Origin: Sinonovacula constricta
Taxonomy: Eukaryota > Mollusca > Bivalvia > Cardiida > Solecurtidae
DNA length: 64,000 nt
Direction: 5' to 3'
NCBI GenBank assembly: GCA_007844125.1
Contig: CM017559.1
Location: 28,724,652 to 28,788,651 of the forward strand
Under the pieces are notes generated by a model, which was given only the letters and a program-made list of their open reading frames with translations, did not search any database and was not told where the DNA came from. Position numbers and translations under genes: made by a program. This document shows positions 23,171 to 35,253 of the stretch, piece by piece. How positions within the stretch are numbered: the first letter of the stretch is position 1; each line of letters starts with the position of its first letter.

Positions 23171-23191
23171 TGGCTGATAAATGACTGGCAT
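23171..23191 (-). CDS. MRPL34: Alternative first coding exon of MRPL34
   Basis: ATG followed by six codons (MPVIYQP) ends at a strong donor, CCA|gtgagt. It is phase 0 and compatible with the acceptor ttttttaag| before 23067. If the acceptor at about 23119 (tttctttag|) is used instead, the frame stops at once and this becomes a uORF. Confidence 0.45.
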
Positions 23192-23595
23192 TTTGGTATT
23201 AGGGACGTCAACAACTTTAACTTTGATGAAAACATATTTGGTATAAAGGTGAAATGTGTGTCAATGTAGTATACCAAACCGGAAATGGACATCTATTCCA
23301 CGGCAACCTTAAAACTTGTTCAGGTCCTTAGAGCTACCAAGCGCTCATTCATGTACACATACAACCGGTGTTTTTTTTTTTCTATTGTTGTTGTTCTTTT
23401 GTTTAAATTCTTACTTTCATCTCTTTAAATCGACATCCTCAAAATGATTTAGGCAGGAACATTAAATAAAATTAAAGTTTTTTGTTTTTCTTTTACGGAC
23501 ATGCATGCACAGTTTTTTGTTCACTATTTCTTTTTATTTGTCACAATCTTTAAATTAATAATCAAATAAAATCCAATCTAGATAATATTTAAAAT

Positions 23596-23599
<4 letters not shown>

Positions 23600-23636
<37 letters not shown>

Positions 23637-23775
23637 TAATATTGACGTTGACGATGACAACAACGATGATGACAACAATGATAATAATAATAATAGTAAT
23701 GATAATAATAATAATAATATTGACGACGACGATGACAACAACGATGATGACAATATAACGATGATGATGATGATA
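23600..23775 (+). repeat. Trinucleotide repeats AAT and GAT/GAC
   Basis: A run of (aat)n near 23602-23640, then mixed gacgatgacaacaacgatga blocks repeated at 23643 and 23723. The minus strand is open across it (IIIVVV-rich), an artefact. Confidence 0.9.
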
Positions 23776-24701
23776 ATTCATATTTGTCTGTTTTATGACT
23801 TGTCTAATTTTTGTATGTTATTAATATGCTTTGGAATTACATAATAGGTGCATTATTGTCTAAATGACTTGTATACAGGACCAGTGGAGTCATGAAAACA
23901 GACGTGGTTTTCTTTGTTCGTACGAGGTTTCAAGCATTACTGGTTTCCTATGTTTTGTTAATTTTTCACACGTGCATTGACAATATATCAATTTAAGAAC
24001 ATGTGACAAAATTTGTTTTTGTGTGGTTTTTTTTTCTTCTTTTTACATGAATCTAATACATGTAACTATAGCGTGCACGACTATGTGGTATTGGGAACGA
24101 TTTACAGCCTTTAGATTGTTCTCGTCTTATGAGAATTTTTTGTACTTCTATGTCAAGACACTTTTTAATTTTATAATGTAAATAACACCATGTCATTAAT
24201 TTTGATTTTAGACGTATAATTATTGGTATAATATACCAACATATATACAATACATTAACTTTATTTACAAAATATACAGCCAAGTGACCAAGACAAATTA
24301 AAATTGGTAGCAAGTAAAACGTATATAATAACAAGAACAGCTAGCATAGATGTTTACAAACACGGACTAATGGTAAAATACAATAGTAAGTCTGAAATTT
24401 GGATTTCTTAAAGAACGTTCATGACATATACAGTCAAACTTGTCTTAAACAACCACGCAAGGGACGGTCCAATATATAATTGGCTGCTTAATACAACATC
24501 AGACCTCAGTGATATATAATATCTTAATTTGTGTATTATGTAAGATGCTTGAATTGGCTCTTTATTATTTTTATTTTGGAGGTCATATCACTGTGTAGTA
24601 GGCCCTGAAGAATAATCTAATGGTTGTCTGCTTCACACATGAGGACAACAGTCTGTCAATGATAAGACATATCTAAGGCTCCTTCAAACAGTTTGTATGA
24701 G

Positions 24702-24734
24702 CAGAGACGTAGATAACGTTGTTATACGTCTCTG
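24702..24734. repeat. Near-perfect 33-bp palindrome
   Basis: Arms CAGAGACGTA (24702-24711) and TACGTCTCTG (24725-24734), with an interior gaTAACgttGTTA that also pairs. It could form a hairpin; function unknown. Confidence 0.6.
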
Positions 24735-24895
24735 GTATGAGAGCTGTTTCCTTCCCTTTGTCCAGAAACAGACACACATTTGTAAGGCTGACTATATATA
24801 TAATACAATCTAATATGATATGATATACTTTGTAATCCGATTAAGCCTTAAAGGTCAAATGACATTTTACCTTTTTTAGATATTACAGACAAAAA

Positions 24896-24970
24896 AATAA
24901 ATATACATAACAAAAAACAACAACAAACAAAACACACACACAACAACAACAAAACACAACAACAACTGAC
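24896..24970 (+). repeat. Low-complexity CAA/ACA repeats
   Basis: aacaacaaacaaaacacac-type imperfect microsatellite. Confidence 0.85.
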
Positions 24971-25251
24971 TTGTATTGTTGATTAACAACCTTTCTGAAA
25001 GCTTATTGACCACGTGCCCCACTCATGCTAAGTACTTTTGCAAGCACGTGCAGCGTGAGACATCTACAACTGAACGATAGCAGCAATTCAATGCGTAGCC
25101 TAGATCATTTTTTTTTTTATTTAGATCGTAAAATCTTTGACAGGATTATAGATCACTTACGAAATAAAAATCTAAAATAATAGAACGTTAAAAAACTACA
25201 TCACCCTTTTGCATTCCGTCTGTTATAATGAGGTTGAAATCATCTCTGCCC

Positions 25252-25270
25252 CCAGCAAGGATCACGTGAC
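25252..25270 (+). promoter_or_regulatory. E-box ATCACGTGAC upstream of the candidate first exon
   Basis: ATCACGTGAC (near 25261) is a palindromic CACGTG site of the USF/MiT type, about 25-45 bp before the ATG at 25295. Promoter assignment is inferred from position only. Confidence 0.4.
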
Positions 25271-25294
25271 GATAGAGTATAACGTGAAGTAAAC

Positions 25295-25327
25295 ATGGCG
25301 GCCTCCATAAACACGCCACGAAAGAAA
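25295..25327 (+). CDS. Candidate first coding exon of an unidentified gene
   Basis: An ATG in the context aaacATGGCGGC opens 11 codons (MAASINTPRKK) that end at a good donor, AAA|gtgagt, in phase 0. The GC-rich start in AT-rich surroundings, the ATGGCGGC (YY1-like) motif and an E-box 40 bp upstream are typical of a TATA-less housekeeping promoter. Product unknown. A possible partner exon in the same phase is at 63950-64000; nearer exons may exist that I could not recognise. Confidence 0.5.
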
Positions 25328-26526
25328 GTGAGTCAAAATTTGTTTTTTATGAGACGAGAAAAAGCGGCATTTTAATGTATCTGATTACAAAGACGGGATT
25401 TTAATAAATAAAATTGACTGAAATTCGATTGCACAATCAGCGAGGAGGTGATCATCCATTTTTAGTTTTCTGTATGTATAGTACGTTGTTTTCTGTACAG
25501 TTCGGTGAAATTTGACTTTCATAATTTCATTTTTTCATATTTTAAGTTACTTTTTATTTTTAATATGATAAATTAATATTTTTAAAAGAAAGATACTATA
25601 TTTTGAGGAGATAAGTCCAGAAAAAATAAAAATAAAAAAAAAACTATCCGCCTGTATTTGGGCGAAAAACTTGCTGGTGGCAGTGATATAATGTACTGTC
25701 AAGGGAAGTAATTAATGCGAGCGGTTTGATAAAATACCGTATTCACTGCCCTGAAATATTGTGAGTGCCCCGCATATAAAGCAAACGGGTGCAGATCATT
25801 CCGCTTCCGATCGGATAACTTAAAGAGCATACAGTAAGACTTGAAATACAACGAATATTTACTTAATTGTATTTATATGCCGATGGAAGGAGAAATCGAC
25901 GGTTTTAAAGTGACAGTCTTCTGTCCTTGTGTTAGTTTTTTCCTGCTGTGCTGTAAGTTTTCTTTTTTAATTGAATTAATTATTTCCAAACGTTTGAATT
26001 TGATTCAGATGCTGACAAGGAAAGGGAACTAGAGTAGTTGCCGTTTAGAGCAGTAGTTGGATACTTCCCACACTTTTTTTGTCAGTAATAAAATGCTCTT
26101 ACTTCATGTATAATATATTAATACTAACGCATAATATAATAGATTTTGTTCTGTCCTGTTGCGTTTTGTCTGATTTATATCATGACATAATATAAAACGT
26201 GATTTATTTTTAAATGGTCAGTTGCATCAGTTGTAATTTTTCTTTGTTATTTTCTAAGATTGATTTTGTTGAACTGTAATAAAAATGGATTTTAATATTC
26301 CCTCTTGTCACTAAATAATATATAATCTGACATCTTCATAAGATTATGTTGTAACACTTTAAAGGCATTTTTTTTCATCATTTGTAAACAGTCGTCATGA
26401 ACATAAGGCAGATTGACTTGGTAGTGATGCGATAATTTTGGTCCTGTATGTCATATATCTGAATAAATATGAATGAAAACAAATAAACAACACTTAAACA
26501 AGACGAAGCATCAATTTTATAAATAC
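25328..26526. other. No further exon seen
   Basis: AT-rich; intronic if the exon at 25295 is real. Confidence 0.4.
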
Positions 26527-26895
26527 TGTAGTGCATATAGGCACTTCCAATAGCCTTGCTGTTGGGTTAACCCTTTAGCGACGTGGTTGAGTGCCTGGAC
26601 TACTGATCTGGCTGACTGGGTTCGAATCCCCGTTAGGGCCAGGATTATTCTCTCCTCTGAGATTTACTTTAATGATGTCAGAAGTAAATAGAAGCCTGGT
26701 GTGGCTGTCCTGAGATGGGCTTGGGCCCAGAAAAAGTAAAGGGGAAGGAGTGTAGTGCATATAGGCACTTCCAACAGCCTTGCTGTTTGGTTAACCCTTT
26801 AGCGACGTGGTTGAGTGCCTGGACTACTGATCTGGCGGACCGGGTTCGAATCCCTGTTAGGGCCAGGATTATTGTCTGCTCTGAGATTTACTTAA
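26527..26895 (+). mobile_element. tRNA-like SINE family D, tandemly duplicated
   Basis: Two copies start at 26527 and 26751 (224-bp step) with tgtagtgcatataggcactt. Each has agcgacgtggttgagtgcct and the B-box GGGTTCGAATCCC. The copies differ at scattered positions, so the duplication is not recent. Both carry TTAACCCTTTAGCG before the tRNA-like part. Confidence 0.8.
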
Positions 26896-27453
26896 ATACT
26901 GTTAAATCAACCTTGTTAAAAGTTGCCGCTTTCCAAATTTGTTAGAAAAGGAAAACACAATAAATAAACTGTTTATGTTCACTTGAAGCTCAACAACATA
27001 GTTTAGCTTCAAACAAAGCTTGTGGAGATATGTATCATGTGTATATATGTTTGTCATTAACAAAACAGTGTACGCGGATTAGCCAGAAACTGATGTTAAA
27101 ATTAAAAAAGTGCAGATAGTGTGATTCTTTGTACCATTTATAGGGCTGCCCTGATTTAGATGTATACCAGTACATTTTGGTAAACATGCTTGACCAGTAC
27201 TATGAATACTGGCCTTGTTACCACATCAGAGATCGGGACTTGGATCGAAATAGTAATATTGATAGAGTTTGGGTTTTGAATCAATAATCAATCATTCGAA
27301 AAGTCATTTTTTTTTCTTTTGCATCTATGTGTTACTCAGGTTCTAAAGATTAAACTAGCTTTGATAAAAACAATTGAGATGAATATTTCTTATGTAAAAC
27401 TTTACAGTTGTTGTCAAATATGTGCTGTAAGTTAATATACTACTTACATCGGG

Positions 27454-27718
27454 AGACATTAATGAGGGGGCACTCGTGGCATAGTGGTAGAGTCTCCGAA
27501 TTGTAACTCCTCTTAGCCTCCCGCCGCATGGGTTCGAGTCCCCGTTAGTGGCGAAGGACTTAATGTGGGAAGGTCTTCCATCTGTCTTGCCGTGTGCTGG
27601 TGGTTCTACCCAGTCATGTGGGGTCTTCCTCCACCAAATAGATGGATGTCACTATAATGATTATAACTGGTCGCTGAGATGTACCTTAAAAACAAAAAAC
27701 AAAAACAGACATTAATGA
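27454..27718 (+). mobile_element. tRNA-derived SINE, family C, with perfect 12-bp target duplication
   Basis: The SINE is 27466-27706: A-box gtggcatagtggtagagtc, B-box GGGTTCGAGTCCCC, tail aaaacaaaaaacaaaaac. Flanked by AGACATTAATGA on both sides (27454-27465, 27707-27718). Confidence 0.92.
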
Positions 27719-27810
27719 ATAGTCTCCCCTGAATTATCCCTAAATGCAAGTAGGTCCTTCCATTTGGTTTTACTTTTTTAAACAACATATCCCTATAAAA
27801 ATTTAAATGG

Positions 27811-28924
27811 ATTTTAAGTAGGGATGTCAAAGGATACTATATTTGGTATCCGGATATCTGTCGAACGATCCGAACGGATATCCGGTTATCCGGATATAAA
27901 TCTTAGTTAAGTCTGATGTTGCAGTCGGATATGTGTGTGTGTGTGGGGGGGGGGTACAAACGTTTCCATTGACATAATTAAATCGTCATTTTAATGGAAA
28001 TAATTAAATCAAAATTTCCATAAGCATAGGCACTTCATCATTTTAATAATTAATGAAATACGAACAATAAAACACGTTTAGTAATTTTAATTCACAATAA
28101 AATGAATACATCAAACATATATCTGATCAAAGAAAACATGCATACACGCGTCACATCAACTTGAAGTTGTACATTTTGCGTTGGATTTGTCTACGGACCT
28201 CACAAAATGTCGCCAAACATCGGACTGCAGATTGGAAGGCATAACTAATGATTTGTTTAGGAAGTGGATGTGAATAAGTCAAGATCACCGTGATCGAATG
28301 AAAACATAATATATTCATCAATTCATTTATACAATCCAAACGGACTTAATTAAACATGAGTAACTGATCTTTGCCGAAAAACCTGTTAAATGTCTACATA
28401 ATTGTAGCTCTATCTCTTCTTAATAAAGCTGAACTAACAAAATTAAAGATTATAATCCTTAATCAAAAAGAATAAATAAGTTATAGCTTCAAACAATGGC
28501 TGTTAATTGGCAAATTATTATACATAAGCTTTAGCACATTTCTCAAACTGTGAAGTTCATCAAGAAAATTAAAGATAGTATTAGCTAAACAAAATGGATC
28601 AGTAGAAGCTTCAAACGTTGGCAGCTAATTAGCATGTTATTATACATACCATCATGCTTTATCACATTTCTAAAACTATGAAGCCAAATATACAATACTG
28701 CGTGTCACCACCTGTCACCACCTGTCGATAATCCGTTGCACCTGCTTAAGTGTGAAATCACACTGACACGACAGCAGAAAGATAACTTAGCAAAATGGCC
28801 AAAACATTTAATCAAATGTTTAAAATATTTCATTTTTAAGCGAATATCCGGATACCAAATTCGATTCGGATATCCGACGATTCAGGCGGATATCCGGACA
28901 TCCGTTGACATCCCTTATTTTAAG
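27811..28924. mobile_element. Non-autonomous hAT-like element with 8-bp target duplication
   Basis: The element proper is 27819-28916 (1098 bp), flanked by perfect direct repeats ATTTTAAG (27811-27818 and 28917-28924). The ends TAGGGATGTCAA / TTGACATCCCTT are inverted. Subterminal regions on both sides are packed with the palindrome GGATATCC in several copies. The interior is AT-rich with no transposase. Confidence 0.88.
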
Positions 28925-29098
28925 CTTATACTTATGCAAAAGTAAGAAATTTCACTGTTTGCATTCGCCATATCTACAAAAGAACAGGCAATAAAGTCAA
29001 AGTACTCCAACTAAAAGGACTACCAACAGTTTGGAATTCCTTGAATGTTAACTAACAAGGGAGACAATTTCCATTTCACCAATGTACCCCATATTTAC

Positions 29099-30042
29099 TA
29101 GGGCTGTCGCAGTATACCATTATATAACGATACTGAGTGAAGTCACTACTGTACTGTGGTACACAATGAACATAATGTTTTTTACGATATTTTGGTTGCT
29201 GTTACCATTTACTGCTTCCAGAGTAAAAAATGTTAATATTGATGAAAGTGATCGCCAGTAACTGACTGAAAATGTAGCCTGACATCAAATCCATGTCAGG
29301 GAAGTTCAAACAGCCCAGGAAATGCTGTACTGATTTGCATTTGTGATATGCTTTACAAAGTTACCATACAAGCTTTAAACTAGGCTTTGACTTTATCTGC
29401 AGAAGTGAATTTTTCAAAAATAAAACAAATGTTGGATAGAAGCATGAATCTTATTGGACATAAAGTTAACTGTGAGTAGCTATATTGTTATGAGATAGTT
29501 TCTTGCAGAATACTTAGAACATTATTATTACCTATTTTTCGGCAATTTAAACAAATGCGACTGTTGCACATTGTAAACAGTATGGCAGAGCTGAGAGATT
29601 CTTTTAAAAACACTGAATTAAATTGCAAAAGCAATATGTGGGACCACTTCTGGCTGAAAGAGGACAAATCAATGAAGAAAACTATTGAAGCTGTCGTATT
29701 GTGTAAACATTTAATATGCCTGTAAGACATGGTTTAGGAACAAAGTGCCTAAATACTCTTGATCATCACACTACAATTTCATGAAGTTTGGCAGTCAGTT
29801 TGATGTTTGACTGTACTTTCAGACTTTCTAGCTGTATTACTTTCTGGTTTCTGTGTTTACCTGGTATGAAGCTATATTATATTTTACTTATTTGTTGTTT
29901 ATTTTTGCTCATTTTTTTGAGTGCGATAGCACCTTATAATTGTTCGATAAAATAAAGCAATATTTTATGGTATGTATTGCAATACGCTCTTTATGCATCA
30001 CAATATATCAAGGTATGCCTCAGTTTTATTGTGACAGCCCTA
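29099..30042. mobile_element. hAT-like non-autonomous element
   Basis: The ends TAGGGCTGTCGCAGTATACC and ...TGTGACAGCCCTA are inverted. 944 bp with no recognisable coding. The flanking octamers (atatttac / attttcat) match at only 5 of 8 positions, as expected of an old insertion. Confidence 0.7.
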
Positions 30043-30320
30043 ATTTTCATTAGTGATTTCTAAGTAATTTATAGCTGCAGGTAATATTTCTGTTTAAGAC
30101 CTTTTAAAGTCACAAACTGGCAGCCATTGTTCATTGACATTTTTTTATGTCATCATTTGATTAAGTCACATATTTTGATAAATTTTTGATCAAGTCTTAC
30201 TCCACTTTGATCCATTTTTTGGTGTGGATTGAATGATCGTATCAAATCTTGATCCAGATGCATGATTTGATCTATTTTTGATCATTTTCACCCTACTGCA
30301 ATCAAGTTTAGTGTGGGACC

Positions 30321-30446
30321 ATGATCTTGACTATAAATAGCAAGAGCAGGACTGCAGTAGTCAAGTCATTGCTTGCGTTTAGTTGGGTTTTAATAGCGAT
30401 TGCGGCATGTTCTGTTGTAGTGGGCGCTATTTGGGCCATGAGATAA
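30321..30446 (+). CDS. Small ORF or terminal exon with one membrane segment
   Basis: 41 codons then TAA: a short basic head (SKSRTAVVK) and a hydrophobic helix (LLAFSWVLIAIAACSVVVGA) ending IWAMR. It is more GC-rich than its surroundings, which favours real coding. An AG at about 30339-30340 (ataaatag|) could be a splice acceptor, making this the last exon of a membrane protein. The Ser-Arg-Thr-Ala head followed by a helix is reminiscent of the second hydrophobic segment of CD225/dispanin proteins, but the similarity is weak. Confidence 0.3.
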   Translation: MILTINSKSRTAVVKSLLAFSWVLIAIAACSVVVGAIWAMR

Positions 30447-32632
30447 AATAATGCTGATGTTGCCGATAATATTAAAGCAGAAGTTTATATTTGATCCAAT
30501 AAAAGGACGGTAAAAGTTTGTTTTTCTAAAGGGCTGCCATTTTTGTTTTCGAGACTGCAAAAAACTAATCTTTTTTATACATAATATTGCAAAGTGCTCT
30601 TTTCAGATGTTACTTTTGAATGAATCTTCATTTACTATTGTAAATATTTCTTTGGTCTTTTTGATTTCGTTAACAAATTCGATATAAAGTATGCCATTGG
30701 CAGAAGACCCTTACAGTGTGTAAGCTGTTGAATATGCAATTGACACAGATTAGCGACCGTGTTTGCAAATCTCCTAAAAAAGGTGTGAATATTTCCCAGA
30801 GGTTAACTAATAAGCGAGCTTTTGCTTATAACTGAAATTGGGCTGACGTTATTTTTTTAAAAAGAGTTAAGAAGAAAATGTTTAGTGTTTGAAACCGTTA
30901 TTCAATAAAACGGAATAAGTGTATAACCGTTATTATTCGATTAACAGGAATCAACTGTATAATGTCAGTATTATTTATGACATTTAGTGAAAGCAAACTT
31001 GAAATTTTCCCATATTAGTCAATTGAAAAGTTAAAAAAGTGCATTCATAGAACAAATATGTTGAGAAGTTACAATGCATTGTCAGTTTTCTCCTACAATG
31101 ATGCATGTTTTAGTATGTAGTCAGTATTATTTGCAACATATGTAAGCACATTCATGGAACAAATATTTGTTAAAAGAAGTTCAAATTCATTGTTTATTTT
31201 CTCTTACTGCATACTGCAGTATATCATCAATATTTAATTATTTTCTTACCAACATATCCAAATTCTGAGTCTCAATAATAAAAACATCTCAATTATTAAA
31301 CACCCCTCCGTAAATACTCCATAGAAAGTACTTCACAGTTGTGCTCATCTACACCATATTAATTTCATGAAATTCACAAATGATCCAACTACTGATAGCT
31401 ACTCTTTCAGTAAAATTAAGAAGATAGTGAGTTACAAGAATTGTTCATATGATGAAGTAACAAACATTTTGTGAATATTTTACTATAAAAGTATACAATT
31501 TGAATCCAATCACATTATCTTTTAATTAAAGCATCATGGAAATTATAAAACGTACCCATAGAAATCATTTGACTACATGGGACAAATGTTTCGATGTTAT
31601 AGCAACTTTTTGTCCATCTCACCATGGATTTCTTCATTGACATAATCATTATGAAAGGAAATAATTTATAAAATTAATATGGTTACACACGTCTTTCAAT
31701 TTTGGTTGGTCTTAGACAATTTTGCACCCTTATTTAGAAATGGGTTTCAAGTACATGTACTTCAAACTTACTTAGCATACTTAAAAGTGTGAAACTAGGC
31801 TACATCCTATATGTCAACTCCATATTAAACAGTGTTTTTCTTTACAACGTAATCATATCCAGTTACACAAGCAAAATCGTCTGGGACGAAAAGTCACCAA
31901 GGTGGTTGCATCCATAGGACACAACGTATTTTGGTTTATATAACTAAAATTATTAAAATTTAGAAAATACTGAGATGTGTCACAAAATTGTGATATTAGT
32001 AATGATCAGCGTATGACACGAGAGCACCCTGCGAAGCACCTGCTTGTTAAAAAAAATAAGTGCAGTCTGATTATGTCATTCCCTAAGGTTTGAACGGTCG
32101 AGCATATCTGTATGCATGCATGTATTGATAGTGTTTAATTAAATACATATTTCATATTATATTTGTTGTTTCAAAGATGCTTTTTCAATAAAAAATATTT
32201 ATGCCTCAAACAGTAACATCACACATTGATATTATCCAACCAAGCTCATTAGAAAAAAGATTACATAGATTCCCACATAAAATGGCTTCAGTGCTGAAAA
32301 AAATAATTGCAATCATAATATATAGGTAACAGTGTTATTTTTGTTAAAATTTCTTACAAAACAAGTGATTGATTCACACTTAAATGCACATTTAACAAAC
32401 AAAAAAAAAATACACACAGCAATGGGTCTTGGTATATATTGTGGTGTCGAAGGCAACTCTTCTGTTGATTTTGCTTGCTAGAAAGACAGTCAAATTTGGT
32501 CAAACACTAATGCTGTTATACATGTAGTACTTTGCTTATCTCTTGGTACATGTCTTAAATCCATGTGTTAATATAAGAAAAATCTTAGCTCCTGAACCGA
32601 TAACAAAGCATTTTATAACAGTAAGCAGATAC
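30447..32632. other. No feature seen
   Basis: AT-rich with no recognised repeat until the 34-bp array. Confidence 0.5.
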
Positions 32633-33495
32633 ATTTAAATTTATAATGGCATGTGATGTAAGAAACATTTATATTTATAATGGCATGTGATGTAAGGTAC
32701 GTTTATATTTATATGGCATGTGATGTAAGGTACATTTATATTTATAATGGCATGTGATGTAAGGTACGTTTATATTTATATGGCATGTGATGTAAGGTAC
32801 ATTTATATTTATAATGGCATGTGATGTAAGGTACATTTATATTTATAATGGCATGTGATGTAAGGTACATTTATATTTATATGACATGTGATGTAAGGTA
32901 CATTTATATTTATAATGGCATGTGATGTAAGGTACATTTATATTTATAATGGCATGTGATGTAAGGTACATTTATATTTATAATGGCATGTGATGTAAGG
33001 TACATTTATATTTATAATGGCATGTGATATAAGGTACATTTATATTTATATGACATGTGATGTAAGGTACATTTATATTTATAATGGCATGTGATGTAAG
33101 GTACATTTATATTTATAATGGCATGTGATGTAAGGTACATTTATATTTATAATGGCATGTGATGTAAGGTACATTTATATTTATAATGGCATGTGATGTA
33201 AGGTACATTTATATTTATAATGGCATGTGATTTAAGGTACATTTATATTTATAATGGCATGTGATGTAAGGTACTTTTATATTTATATGGCATATGATGT
33301 AAGATACATTTATATCTATATGACATGTGCTTTAATATAATACTTTTATATTTATATGGCATATGATGTAAGATACATTTATATTTATATGGCATATGAT
33401 GTAAGATACATTTGTATCTATATGACATGTGCTTTAATTTAATACTTTTATATTTATATGGCATATGATGTAAGATACATTTATATTTTCATGAC
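32633..33495 (+). repeat. Tandem array, 34-bp unit
   Basis: About 25 copies of ggtacatttatatttataat + ggcatgtgatgtaa (34 bp; 32-bp variants lack one 'aa'). The right third is more diverged (ggcatatgatgtaagatac), suggesting older edge units. Confidence 0.95.
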
Positions 33496-33647
33496 ATATG
33501 ATGAAGAATACTTGAAGTCAGTGGTAAGAGACAATATTGATTCAGAAACCTGTACCTGGTACCATCTTCAGATTGAATTGATTGTTCTTGCAAGTGATCT
33601 GGCTCACTATTTAATTAAAAAGGTGCAATGCAAAAGCTGTATCCAGT

Positions 33648-33700
33648 TTAACCCTTTACTTGCTGGAAACACCAGGAGTACATTAATGTGGTGAATGGCT
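33648..33700 (+). mobile_element. Solo end of the TTAACCC...GCTGGAAACA MITE family
   Basis: TTAACCCTTTACTTGCTGG matches the left end of the 5451 element; no right end was found. Confidence 0.4.
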
Positions 33701-34461
33701 CATAGTGTGTTTAATTATTGTATGTTTAACTGCTCCTGCCTAATAGGGATACTAATAAGCAATAGTTCTCAAATTCAGGTATGACAATAATTCAAATTGT
33801 CATTGTGTGATGTCGTAAAGACAAAACAAATTTGAATCGCATTTGAATGTTGCAAGGTTTGCTATCGAAGTTTATTTCACCCTCTCTGTGAATTGTATTG
33901 CCCTAAACTGCAAAATTCCAGAATAATTATAAAACTGAAAAAAACAACTTTCTTTCCTGTTGTTGTTGCATTTAATTTCCAGGACAATTACAATTGATTT
34001 CTGTGTTGCCATGCTCATTAAAGATGTTGGCTTGCCGTGCCTTTTAATGAAGCAGTGTACAAGTCCTGTCAATAGCTGGCTAATCTGTGACTGACAGCCC
34101 TATGTGCTGTTGTTTTTGCCTTAATCTGCTTCATGTCTTAACAATTCATACTAATGCACGGTCGTTTTGCAATAAAAATGCTTAATTAGGCAACTCAACA
34201 TATTTCTGAAGACTTGTCAGAAAAAAGTGCAGGTCCTGATCCGATAGCTCTCAGTTGGGAGCTGGCTGATCTGGATCTTTATGATTTTGAAGTTTAATCA
34301 ATTTTTGCTTAGCAGGCTAAGAGTCCGACCAGGTGGTATTGATCTACATTTACCATAACAGGAGTATATGCTGACAGGAGCTTAAATGCCATAGCACTCT
34401 CATATTTAGGACTGACAAGCATGTGGGTGTGTAGCCGGGTGATAGGGAAAGGATGTTTAAG

Positions 34462-34536
34462 CTGTCTGGTTAGCACAGTTGGTATACCATCCGCCCTGTT
34501 AGCGAAGGGTCCCAGGTTCTAGTCCCAAACTGGTTG
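34462..34536 (+). other. tRNA-like sequence (probable SINE head)
   Basis: A-box tagcacagttggtat and B-box-like ggttctagtcc with roughly tRNA spacing, but the acceptor arms do not pair. Not called as a functional tRNA. Confidence 0.4.
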
Positions 34537-35253
34537 CTTATTGTTCTCCCTATTTTACGGGTGTTTGCTTGTCAGCCATTTACAGAAATATGTTCATAAA
34601 CTCCTATAAACTTCTTACTCACCAATTCTCATCTCTTTATTAATAATGCTTAGTTTTTATCATTCCTTAATTATCCTTCCACACTTATCACCTGGAACAT
34701 CTTACTTTAATCATCACAATCTTCTTCATTATAGAAAATAACTAAATCTTCATGAATTTAGTTTTTTATCTGGTCTTAGTTTTTAAATACATTCACATGT
34801 AGAAATGGAAGGTCATTTAAGGGCTTTTACACTCAAAGTGCACTGTTGTGCATGTTTCTATTGAATTATAAAGTGTGAATATTTAAATAGACCAGATGGA
34901 TCCTGTATAACTTTTATTCCTCACAGTACAATGAAAAAAAGCAAGACCAAACTCTTACTTTCTATTAAGCCTTCATGGTAGGTCATATTCGAAGATCTAT
35001 TTGGAAGTCATCATGAAAGTGCTGGAATTCAAATCCTTTGTGATAAGATTTCCAAATAAATTGTTTTGTAGTCATAACTAGGAACTAATAATTGAAAACA
35101 ATTAGTGCTTAGTTTAGCTGCATTTCTAATAGGCTAAATAACATGATATCACATAACATGACATTGGATGTTGCTGTAGCAACTCACTCTCCAAATCCAC
35201 AATAAACCACTAACAGATAAGTTAAGGTAAATCGAAAGCAGTCCACACAAGTA

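Larger units (their letters stand above)
23192..25250. other. Intergenic region between MRPL34 and the candidate exon at 25295
   Basis: The two genes would be divergent. It holds the simple repeats at 23600 and 24896 and the palindrome at 24702; otherwise nothing recognised. Confidence 0.5.

Noticed and set aside
23578..23781. 67-codon minus-strand ORF rich in Ile and Val
   Set aside because: It is a translation of AAT/GAT trinucleotide repeats.
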